Position numbers and translations under genes: made by a program
NCBI GenBank assembly: GCA_902773475.1
Contig: CACYEO010000198.1
Span: forward strand, 1-13,675
Direction: 5' to 3'
Source: an uncultured bacterium
GTDB lineage: Bacteria; Verrucomicrobiota; Kiritimatiellia; RFP12; UBA1067
DNA length: 13,675 bases
Shown: piece by piece, positions 1-6,422 of the stretch
Layout: the number at the start of each line of letters is the position of its first letter
Numbering within the stretch: the stretch's first letter is position 1
Notes under the pieces: model-generated
What the model saw: only the letters and a program-made list of their open reading frames with translations
The model's database searches: none
What the model was told of the DNA's origin: nothing

Positions 1-208
1 TCACGCCTTTCGCGTACGGGCGCTTGCCGGCCGGAACGGCGTCAAGCGCGTCGCACATCGCGTCGGAAGCCATCGTTTTGGCGACATTGAATTTTCCCGC
101 GCACACCGCGGCCGCGAAGCGTTCCGCCGTCTTCTCCGGCGAGCCGGACGAGCATGCGCCGAGGAACCCGGCCGCAAGAGCAGCCGCAAGCAGTTGAAAA
201 TGCTTCAT
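1..208 (-). CDS. Putative lipoprotein, N-terminal part (cut by window edge)
   Basis: This reading frame opens at the ATG at 208-206 and is still open at position 1, so only the first 69 residues are visible. The N-terminus is a lipoprotein signal peptide: MKHF, a hydrophobic Leu/Ala stretch, then the lipobox LGAC with the lipidated cysteine at residue 19. The mature part begins SSGSPEKTAERFAAAVCAGKF, resembling the start of small DUF4878-type lipoproteins, where a helix of the type 'xAxxFxxAxxxGxF' opens the fold. That family assignment is only a resemblance. A strong Shine-Dalgarno GGGAGG (221-216) lies 7 bases before the ATG, inside the end of hslO, and the ATG overlaps the hslO stop codon (ATGA), so translation is probably coupled. 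It is the last visible gene of the minus-strand operon. The mature protein should be anchored in the inner or outer membrane. Function unknown. Confidence 0.75.
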   Translation of the reverse strand, partial: MKHFQLLAAALAAGFLGACSSGSPEKTAERFAAAVCAGKFNVAKTMASDAMCDALDAVPAGKRPYAKGV

Positions 209-1098
209 TTGCATTCCTCCCGTTTTGCAAAGACCGGATCGTCCGGCGCGACTTGCCAGAGCTTTCCGCAGAAATGGCAGTAGATGTCCACGCTCTTTCC
301 GGCGGCGGCGAGTTCCGCGCGGTCTTCCGCCGGGAGCGCGGCGATCATGTTTCTTGCGCGTTCGAGACTGCAGCGGCAGGCGAACGACAGCGGACGCGTT
401 TCGCGGATTTCCGCGCGCGCGAGCCCGCATTTCCCGAGGAGCGTGCGAAGCGACGATACGGATGCGAGCGCCTTGCGCACGGCTCCCGAATCGAAAGCGG
501 CCTTTGCCGCCTCGAACGCATCCGCATCGCCGTCCGGCGGGCATTCGAGCAGCGCGGCGCGCGCCATGACCGGCTCTCCATCGTCCCCGGCGGACGCAAA
601 CGCTTCCACTGCCGCCTTCCGCTGGAGCGAAACTCCGTACAGCGCCGCGAGAGCGGCGGCGGGAAAGGATCCTTTTGCCGGAACCTGGATCGCGGTGACG
701 CCCGATGAAAGAATCTTGCCCGGAACGGAGCGGATCGTTTCGACCGTAGCGTTTGCGCCGTAGAGTTTGCGCGGCGGCGGCGCGCCCATGCCGTCGAATT
801 CGTCGAGTATCTTTTTCTTCGTATATCCGCGCAGCGTGGTTCCGCCGTTGGCGGCCTCGGCGAGGAATCCGCCGACGGGGCCTTCGGGGCAGTCGGCGCG
901 GAACGATACGGCCTCTTCCTGCGCGGAGCTTTCCGCGCCGGCGACAGCTGCGCAGGCCAGGGCTTCGGCGAGCGCCGCCGAGGCCGCAGGCCCGGACAGG
1001 TGGCCGCGCGCGGCTTCGCGGGCGGCCGACGTGCAGTCGGCTACGGCCAGCGACAGTTTCGAGGCCGGATCGAGACAGATTGAAACAGAGTCTTTCAT
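205..1098 (-). CDS. hslO: Hsp33 redox-regulated molecular chaperone
   Basis: This 297-residue protein matches Hsp33, a cytoplasmic holdase chaperone switched on by oxidation and unfolding. The diagnostic C-terminal zinc site is complete: CRC at residues 241-243 and CHFC at 274-277. The spacing of 31 from the last Cys of the first pair to the first Cys of the second equals that of E. coli Hsp33 (C234 to C265). In the known family these four cysteines bind zinc when reduced and form disulfides under oxidative stress. The N-terminal part has the expected order of the family, including the GYTKKKI-type segment near residue 92. The length is normal (about 290). The ATG overlaps the stop of the upstream 714-residue gene by 4 bases, with only a weak GGAAAA ahead of it, so its translation probably depends on coupling. 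Its stop in turn overlaps the lipoprotein start. Confident assignment. Confidence 0.93.
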   Translation of the reverse strand: MKDSVSICLDPASKLSLAVADCTSAAREAARGHLSGPAASAALAEALACAAVAGAESSAQEEAVSFRADCPEGPVGGFLAEAANGGTTLRGYTKKKILDEFDGMGAPPPRKLYGANATVETIRSVPGKILSSGVTAIQVPAKGSFPAAALAALYGVSLQRKAAVEAFASAGDDGEPVMARAALLECPPDGDADAFEAAKAAFDSGAVRKALASVSSLRTLLGKCGLARAEIRETRPLSFACRCSLERARNMIAALPAEDRAELAAAGKSVDIYCHFCGKLWQVAPDDPVFAKREECK

Positions 1099-3239
1099 TC
1101 AGGTTTTCCGTTGCTTTCCGGGCCGCAGGCGGACGCTCCGGCTTCGAGCGCGGCGAGCTTCGCCTTGAAGTCCGCGCGCAGCGCCCCCAGACGGCGGACC
1201 TGGCGTTCAAGCGCCCACAGCGCGAACAGCCAGCGGCGGCGGAATCCGAACCGCGCGCCAATGTCCGGGTTGAAATTTTCGAATTGCTCGCGCGACGTGG
1301 TGAACGTCCATTCCATCGCGCGCGAGCGGTGTTCGAAACCGTCGAAGAAGCGCTTTCCCGCTTCTTCCAGCGAGACGGACGGATGGTTGCGGTGCAGTTC
1401 GAAGAGCGCGGTGGCATACGCGCCCATGTAGAAGTCGAAAAGCGCGGAAAGGTTTTCTTCCGTCCTTGACAGATCCGGCCAGCCGAGCGTGCCGCGGAGG
1501 GAGCAGAACGATACGGCCAGCGGCATCAGGCGCATCGCTTTCAGGTCGTAGCCGAAGCGGTATATCTCTTTGCCGACTCCGAAGCGGCAGTCGCCGGTGC
1601 ACGGGTCGTATTTCTTCAGGGCGAGGTTCTGCGCCGCGGCGTCGCCCATGAGCGCGGCGAGGGCGAGCGCGACCTGCGGGTCTTCGCCGGCGTCGCTGCC
1701 GCCGAATTCGCCGGATTTCTGGAAAAACGCCACCGGTATGTCGTCGGCGGACGTCCCTTCGCAGCGCGTCCGCAGATAGAAGTACAGCGCCTTGCGTACC
1801 GCCGTTCCGGTTCTGCGCAGGAACCGGTATTCGCACAGGTTCACGCCGAGGGCGCGGAACGCTTCGGCGCGCGCGAGCAGGTAGCTTCCGTATCCTTTGT
1901 CGTGGTGGGCCAGGCGTTTTTCGATAAGCGACACCGGAAGCGGCATGCGGTCGGTCTTGTAGACGATTTCGCGCGTTCCGTCGTCGGGCGTCGCGCGGGC
2001 GCCGGTCTCTTCGTCGCCGGCGGCGGAATCGCCGCGCAGTTCGTAGACGTTGGCGTATTCGATCCGCTCGTCCTTGTTCATCAGCCAGCGTATCGAAGAC
2101 AGCAGCACGCGCGATCTTTCGTCCGTGCCCGGGTGGAAATGGGGGACGCCGCCTTCGTACGTCGCGCCTGGCAGGGCTATGCGGCGGTCGTCGAACGCGG
2201 GCGCGGAGCCTTGTCCGGCCACTGCGTAGATTTCTCCCGTCAGGTGCATGTAGAGCGATTCGGTGAAATCCGTGCGTGAAGAATCGGCGAGCTGCGGGCG
2301 CGCCAGGAGCGACTTGAACAGCGTGTCGACTTCGGAAATCTGCCTGGCGGCGGCCTGCGCGTCCGTGCGCAGCAGGACTATGCCTTCCACGATGCGCTCT
2401 AGAAGCGGCACTATGCGTTCCACGCCCAGTCCGCGCGGAAGCCCGAAGAATTCTATTTCGTGGTGCCCGCGGTATTTGGGCTGGCGCACGTACGAAAATT
2501 CATTGCCTTCAGGCACGCCGACGAGTTCGCGCAGGTCGCGCACGAATGCGGGGAAGTCCGTCTTGGCGCGTTCGGCGAAAGCGTGGAATTCCGGATAGGT
2601 CAGGAAATGGACGCCGCGCGAAGAGTGGTAGTAGCGGATCGAAGACGCTATGCGCTTGCGCGCGGCGGCGATTGCAAGATCCATCCCCTCGCGCGTCCAC
2701 GCGAGAGGCTTGACGCGCCATTCCTGCCCAAGGCGGCGGAAATGGTCGATCGCCGCGTCGGAGCGCTCCGTGAACACCACGGAATCGAGGCCGAGTCCCA
2801 GCGAGCGCAGCCAGACGTCGGCTCCCTCAACCGTTTGGAACGGGACTTCGCGCTGCGATATTTCAATCCGCCCTTCCACGATGTTCGCGCAGACGATTTT
2901 CTCGGTCAGCACCTGTCCGCGCCTGTGCGGTGGAATGTGCGCGAGATCCCAGAACGCGCCGGACAGGAGCGGCATCGCGGCTACGGCGTGGTTGCCGGAC
3001 GTCACCGTCATCAGATGTCCGCGCGCGCCGCGCACGAGGTCGCCTTTTTCGATCAGGAGCACGGAGGAGTGTTCGCCGAGATGCTTCGCTATGCCGTCCT
3101 GCAGCACGAACGTGTCGTCGCCGAGATCCCACGCCTTGAAGACGCGGTCCACGCCCATCGTACGGGCGGCGACCGCGCGGGGCCGTCTGACGGCCTCGCG
3201 CTTGACGCGGCGCAGCAGGCTGGCGGCGGGAGAGATCAT
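1095..3239 (-). CDS. Large conserved-looking protein of unknown function (714 aa)
   Basis: I do not recognise this 714-residue protein. It has no signal peptide or clear membrane helix, so it is probably cytoplasmic. Segments that look constrained rather than low-complexity include VPHFHPGTDERSR (residues 365-377), a helix-rich stretch DKGYGSYLLARAEAFRALGV (447-466), and DPCTGDCRFGVGKEIYRFGYD (545-565), which carries a Cys-x3-Cys pair. A stretch of about 25 residues at 400-425 is acidic and Gly/Ala-rich and may link two halves. The C-terminal half (VYK at 426-428, RAEAF near 457-461, then the GKEIYRFGYD segment) could be a diverged kinase-like fold, but this is speculation from layout only. 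It is tied to its neighbours: its ATG overlaps the stop of the sugar nucleotidyltransferase-kinase fusion (ATGA), and its stop overlaps the hslO start. It has almost no Shine-Dalgarno of its own, which favours coupled translation. A partner role with the fusion protein is the simplest inference. Confidence 0.85.
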   Translation of the reverse strand: MISPAASLLRRVKREAVRRPRAVAARTMGVDRVFKAWDLGDDTFVLQDGIAKHLGEHSSVLLIEKGDLVRGARGHLMTVTSGNHAVAAMPLLSGAFWDLAHIPPHRRGQVLTEKIVCANIVEGRIEISQREVPFQTVEGADVWLRSLGLGLDSVVFTERSDAAIDHFRRLGQEWRVKPLAWTREGMDLAIAAARKRIASSIRYYHSSRGVHFLTYPEFHAFAERAKTDFPAFVRDLRELVGVPEGNEFSYVRQPKYRGHHEIEFFGLPRGLGVERIVPLLERIVEGIVLLRTDAQAAARQISEVDTLFKSLLARPQLADSSRTDFTESLYMHLTGEIYAVAGQGSAPAFDDRRIALPGATYEGGVPHFHPGTDERSRVLLSSIRWLMNKDERIEYANVYELRGDSAAGDEETGARATPDDGTREIVYKTDRMPLPVSLIEKRLAHHDKGYGSYLLARAEAFRALGVNLCEYRFLRRTGTAVRKALYFYLRTRCEGTSADDIPVAFFQKSGEFGGSDAGEDPQVALALAALMGDAAAQNLALKKYDPCTGDCRFGVGKEIYRFGYDLKAMRLMPLAVSFCSLRGTLGWPDLSRTEENLSALFDFYMGAYATALFELHRNHPSVSLEEAGKRFFDGFEHRSRAMEWTFTTSREQFENFNPDIGARFGFRRRWLFALWALERQVRRLGALRADFKAKLAALEAGASACGPESNGKPE

Positions 3240-5083
3240 TCCGGCATCAGCCTTTCGCGCTCCATGAGCAGATGGGTGAACGAGGCGAGCCCCGGAAGCG
3301 CCGCTTCGTGCGCGAGTCCGTGGAGGAGGGAGAGCGCCGGGAGGATGTGGCGCGCGAATCCGCGCTGTCCGGCGGAAACCAGCCTGGCGTACGCCCCGAG
3401 CGCCTGCACGAGCCGCTGCACCCCGGCCTGCGGCAGGAGCGCTGCGGTTTCCGCGCCCCCCGCGGCGGTTTTCGCATACGCGGCGGCCGCGGCGTTGCGC
3501 TCCGCTTTGGACAGCGAGACGTACGGGTCGTACACGAGAGAGGCAAGGTCGTACGCCGCCGGTCCTTCGCGCATCCCCTGGAAATCTATGACAGCGGTTT
3601 CGCCGTCCGGCGCGAAGAATATGTTGGACGACTGGAAATCGCGGTGCACGAGGACTTTGGGCGCCCTGTCGAGCAGAGAAGCCGCGTGTCCGAGTTCCGC
3701 GCGCACCGCTTCCGGCAGGCCGTCCTTCAGGCCGAGGCGTTCTTTCACGTAGCGGTCTTCGAAGAGCGAATGCTCGAACGCGAAGAGGTCCGGGCCGAAC
3801 GGTTCTTCAAGTTCCGCGCCGGCCGCGCGCGCAGCGTCGAGCCCGCGCGAATGGAATCCAGCCAGCCATTCGGCCACGGCGCGGTAGTCGCGTTCCGCCG
3901 CGCCTTTCTCCGGCTTGTCCGTTCCGTCGAAACGCGACTGCAGGGAATCGTCGCCGAGATCCTCGAAAGCGGAGATCTTGAGCTCCGGAATGTCGGCGAG
4001 AACTTTGGGGACGCGGATGCCGGCGTCTTCCAGAACGTGCGCGTGCGAAACGTAGCGGGCGTTCTCGGCGCGTTCCGAATCGTCGTACGAAACCGCGATC
4101 GCGCGCTGCGCGCCGCGCACGAGCCGCCAGAACTCGCGCGCGCTACCGCGTTTGCCCAGCAGGACGGCGGCCGTGTCGTCCGGTTTCCAGCCGAGCGCTT
4201 CCGCGATCGCGCAGAGACGCCTGTCGCCGAGCGCGGAGAGATGCACCGCTGCGCAGTGCACGAGCCTGCCGCCTACAAGACCGCCGGTGACCACGCATCC
4301 GGCGAGTTCGGCGTCCGTCTCCAGCCGTGTCCCCGGCATCAGGACGTTCGGGAAGTTTTCGAATCCCTCCGGGTCGAGCGCGAGGTGCGTTTCAAGGTAG
4401 CGGTCGAGCGTGCCGAAGTCGTTCCACCAGGCCTGCTTTTCCACGACCCCGCGCACGAAACGCTCTTCGGCCAGCATGGCGTTTTCGTATGCGTCGACTA
4501 TCGTGCAGAACGGCGCGCCGGGCAGATGGCGGCGCACGTCAGCGCCGAGCAGGGCGAACCCCGCGTAAGTGTATGTGCCGCGCACGCCCGGCGTCGGGCT
4601 GCGCCAGCAGCATACGCGGCCTTCGGGGTCGGCTTCCACCGTCTGCGGGCCGGAGCCTTCCACCAGCCAGCACGAAGCGAACGAACCGCTGCGCTCGAAC
4701 GCCTCGACAAGCGGAACGGGGTCGAGGCTTTCCGCGACTATGTCGCCGTTCACGAACCAGAAGGGATCGTTTCCGAGAAACGCTTCGAGCGGACGCAGGG
4801 CGCCGCCGGTCCCGAGAATCTCTTTTTCGACGCTGACGGTGATTTTCGCGACGCCCGTCTTGTTGCGCTCGTCGGCGTAGCGCGCGACGGCGGCGGCGAG
4901 ATGGTGCGCGTTGACCGCTATTTCGCGGACGCCCCAGCGTTCGAGAAGCCGCACGATGCGCTCCACGGCGGGGACGCCCTGCACCGGAAGGAGCGGTTTG
5001 GGGACGACGCGCGTAAGCGGATCGAGCCTCGTGCCGAGCCCCGCCGCGAGAATCACGGCTTTTTTCACATCTGACGGTTTCAC
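3236..5083 (-). CDS. Fused sugar-1-phosphate nucleotidyltransferase and APH-type sugar kinase (MurU-AmgK-like)
   Basis: This 615-residue protein fuses two enzymes. Residues 7-240 are a nucleotidyltransferase of the MurU/RmlA type: LAAGLGTRLDPLTRVVPKP (12-30) is the nucleotide- and metal-binding signature, LGTGGAL (90-96) and FVNGDI (110-115) follow, and WNDFGTLDRYL (220-230) is the usual late motif. Residues 305-615 are an aminoglycoside-phosphotransferase-fold kinase: VHRDFQSSNIFF (479-490) is the catalytic loop with D482 and N487, and VIDFQGMREGPAAYDLASL (498-516) supplies the metal-binding D500. The IDFQ...GP..YDL pattern is typical of AmgK. In the known Pseudomonas pathway AmgK phosphorylates MurNAc/GlcNAc at the anomeric carbon and MurU makes UDP-MurNAc, bypassing de novo synthesis. 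That substrate is an inference here; another sugar remains possible. I chose the GTG at 5083 because it overlaps the folB stop (GTGA) with GGAG 5 bases ahead. Longer upstream starts would lie inside folB and encode Arg/Gly-rich sequence. Confidence 0.85.
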   Translation of the reverse strand: MKPSDVKKAVILAAGLGTRLDPLTRVVPKPLLPVQGVPAVERIVRLLERWGVREIAVNAHHLAAAVARYADERNKTGVAKITVSVEKEILGTGGALRPLEAFLGNDPFWFVNGDIVAESLDPVPLVEAFERSGSFASCWLVEGSGPQTVEADPEGRVCCWRSPTPGVRGTYTYAGFALLGADVRRHLPGAPFCTIVDAYENAMLAEERFVRGVVEKQAWWNDFGTLDRYLETHLALDPEGFENFPNVLMPGTRLETDAELAGCVVTGGLVGGRLVHCAAVHLSALGDRRLCAIAEALGWKPDDTAAVLLGKRGSAREFWRLVRGAQRAIAVSYDDSERAENARYVSHAHVLEDAGIRVPKVLADIPELKISAFEDLGDDSLQSRFDGTDKPEKGAAERDYRAVAEWLAGFHSRGLDAARAAGAELEEPFGPDLFAFEHSLFEDRYVKERLGLKDGLPEAVRAELGHAASLLDRAPKVLVHRDFQSSNIFFAPDGETAVIDFQGMREGPAAYDLASLVYDPYVSLSKAERNAAAAAYAKTAAGGAETAALLPQAGVQRLVQALGAYARLVSAGQRGFARHILPALSLLHGLAHEAALPGLASFTHLLMERERLMPE

Positions 5084-5427
5084 GGCCTCTCCACTTCCGC
5101 CGCCGCGCAGGCGAGCCCTTCCACCGCGCCGCTCTTGCGTACGCGCACTTCCGCTTTCGCCACGCCGGCGCAGGCGAGGCACTCTTCGGCGGCGAGCTCC
5201 GCCGCGCGTTCTATCAAACGGCATTTGGCGGCGGCGAGGCGGCCGCGTATGCGCGCGGCGAGCGCGGCGTAGTCCGCGGTGTCGCGCAGATCGTCCGTCG
5301 CGCCGGCCTTGCGCAAGTCCATGCGCAGGGCCGCGTCTATGCGCAGAACCTGTTCGCGCTCGCGCTCGTCCGGGAGATCCCCGATGATGCAGCGGACTTC
5401 AAGCCCTTCAAGACGCAGGCAGTCCAT
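5080..5427 (-). CDS. folB: Dihydroneopterin aldolase
   Basis: The 115-residue protein is a normal-length FolB, the cytoplasmic folate-pathway enzyme that converts 7,8-dihydroneopterin to 6-hydroxymethyl-dihydropterin and glycolaldehyde (and usually epimerises it). Visible family motifs are IIGDLPDEREREQ (14-26), where E21 aligns with the catalytic Glu22 of the S. aureus enzyme, DDLRDTADYAAL (45-56), RLIERAAE (70-77), and VRKSGAV (96-102), where K98 aligns with the catalytic lysine. The start ATG at 5427 has AAAGGA 9 bases upstream and lies 15 bases after the stop of the membrane-protein gene. Its stop overlaps the GTG of the fusion gene. No other folate gene (folK, folP, folE) is in the window, so it looks like a housekeeping passenger in an envelope operon. 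Confidence 0.92.
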   Translation of the reverse strand: MDCLRLEGLEVRCIIGDLPDEREREQVLRIDAALRMDLRKAGATDDLRDTADYAALAARIRGRLAAAKCRLIERAAELAAEECLACAGVAKAEVRVRKSGAVEGLACAAAEVERP

Positions 5428-5442
5428 CCTTCAGGTTCCTTT

Positions 5443-6264
5443 TCAGCGGCCGCGGGGAAATCCGTGCTGGCGCTGCATCTTGATTTTCGGCTCTTCGAGC
5501 GCCAGCATGAACCACAGGTCGCCGAAGGGCTGGTTCGAGAAATTGGATACGCGGTTGTTCTGGAGCGCTGCGTGGTTCGCCTTTATGATCGGGTTGTCGG
5601 TGTTTTCAAGGGCGGCGGTGAGCGTTTTGAACGCGCCGTCGATGTCGCCGCGCTTGACCTGTATCCATGAAAACACTGCATGGAGCGGCGTGCAGGCGTT
5701 GTAGCGCGGGCGGCGGATTCCGGCCTTGTAGACTTCGGCTATTTTTCCGGTCGGATCGTTTCTCATGTACATTCTGGCGATGACGATCGCGCGGAGCATC
5801 GGGTCCATCAGGATGGCGGACGGTATGAGCGCGTCGACGGTCTTGTAGTCTTTGAGCGTCCAGTAGAACTGCAGGCGCATGGTCGCGAGCTGCCGTTTCA
5901 TCAGCGGAACCCAGCCGATCAGGCTTTCCATGGGCTTCGTCATTTCGAGCGCGCCCTGGACGAGTTTGCGCTGCTCGCCTTCGATTTCGGACTGCGCCTG
6001 TTTCATCGCGCTTACGGAGTTGATGCGCATCTGCATCCGCTGGATCTTCGACTGCAGGCGCGCCTGTCCGTCGGTCATCCAGTTTTTGAGCATGTCCTGC
6101 ATCAGGCGCATTTTCCGTCCTGCGGCGCGCTGGATCAGCATGAACGACAGCAGGAGCGCGCCTGCTCCGGCGGCCGACGACCAGCCGGCTCCGGCGGTGC
6201 GGGTGAAATACAGGGCGCACCAGACGCCCGAACCTGCGAGAAGCGATATGATTGCGGAATACAT
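5443..6264 (-). CDS. Two-helix membrane protein with Met-rich cytoplasmic helical domain, unknown function
   Basis: The 273-residue protein starts with two hydrophobic segments (about residues 2-20 and 28-45), a membrane hairpin. The rest is soluble and helical: a charged, coiled-coil-like stretch (about 50-100, rich in Met, Gln, Lys and Glu), then short helical units including WTLKDYKTVDALIPSAI and SWIQVKRGDIDGAFKTLTAALE that resemble TPR helices. By my count about 19 residues are methionine, unusually many. I chose the ATG at 6264 because the predicted leftward promoter would start transcription near 6303; upstream in-frame starts would lie in the promoter and the divergent gene. The Shine-Dalgarno is poor (GAAAG). 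It is the first gene of the minus-strand operon and faces the secreted TPR gene, with which it appears to share control. I do not recognise a named family. Confidence 0.75.
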   Translation of the reverse strand: MYSAIISLLAGSGVWCALYFTRTAGAGWSSAAGAGALLLSFMLIQRAAGRKMRLMQDMLKNWMTDGQARLQSKIQRMQMRINSVSAMKQAQSEIEGEQRKLVQGALEMTKPMESLIGWVPLMKRQLATMRLQFYWTLKDYKTVDALIPSAILMDPMLRAIVIARMYMRNDPTGKIAEVYKAGIRRPRYNACTPLHAVFSWIQVKRGDIDGAFKTLTAALENTDNPIIKANHAALQNNRVSNFSNQPFGDLWFMLALEEPKIKMQRQHGFPRGR

Positions 6265-6309
6265 GGCTTTGACTTTCGTATCTAATGGAGTGCGCCGAAG
6301 CGCGCTTGA

Positions 6310-6338
6310 AGTGTAGCAAAACGCCCCGGTATGCGCAA
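6310..6338 (-). promoter_or_regulatory. Predicted promoter for the minus-strand operon
   Basis: Read on the minus strand, TTGCGC (6338-6333) is followed by exactly 17 bases and TACACT (6315-6310). The three bases before TACACT are TGC, an extended -10 element. Transcription would begin near 6303, giving a leader of about 39 bases to the ATG at 6264. The -35 element lies in the left arm of the 13-bp inverted repeat. TACACT is the same hexamer found in front of secD. Prediction from sequence only. Confidence 0.6.
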
Positions 6339-6393
6339 ACCCCGCAAAACCCCCGCAGGCGCGGCGGCAGGGGCGGGTGCGCGGGGTTTGCGC
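6333..6393. repeat. 13-bp perfect inverted repeat in the divergent promoter (possible operator)
   Basis: GCGCAAACCCCGC at 6333-6345 is matched exactly by its reverse complement GCGGGGTTTGCGC at 6381-6393, with 35 bases between. Each arm ends outward in TTGCGC, the -35-like element of one of the two divergent promoters. The loop contains a near copy of the arm core (AAAACCCCCGC, 6346-6356) and G/C-rich sequence. There is no T-run beside it and it lies upstream of both transcripts, so it is not a terminator. A regulator binding both arms would affect both operons; this is an inference. Confidence 0.7.
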
Positions 6394-6416
6394 GCCGCAC
6401 CCGGTTTTGGCATACT
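6388..6416 (+). promoter_or_regulatory. Predicted promoter for the plus-strand operon, giving a leaderless mRNA
   Basis: TTGCGC (6388-6393), 17 bases, then CATACT (6411-6416), with TGG immediately before the hexamer (extended -10). The start site expected 6-8 bases beyond the -10 is 6422-6424, that is, the A of the ATG at 6423 or next to it. No Shine-Dalgarno is visible before that ATG, which fits a leaderless transcript. It mirrors the leftward promoter in element sequence and spacing. Confidence 0.6.
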
Positions 6417-6422
6417 TGCGCC

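Noticed and set aside
3272..5074. A 600-codon open frame on the plus strand opposite the fusion gene, and similar long antisense frames at 2460-3752, 8635-10722 and 9645-11270.
   Set aside because: They are Arg/Ala-rich, show no family motifs and lie exactly opposite genes with clear domains. High GC depletes stop codons in opposing frames.
5084..5224. N-terminal extension of the nucleotidyltransferase-kinase fusion to an upstream ATG.
   Set aside because: The extra 47 residues are Arg/Gly-rich and lie within folB. The GTG at 5083 overlaps the folB stop with a Shine-Dalgarno and sits just before the family signature.
6333..6393. The 13-bp inverted repeat as a bidirectional terminator or mobile-element end.
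   Set aside because: It lies upstream of both transcripts, has no T-run, and shows no transposase or target duplication beside it.
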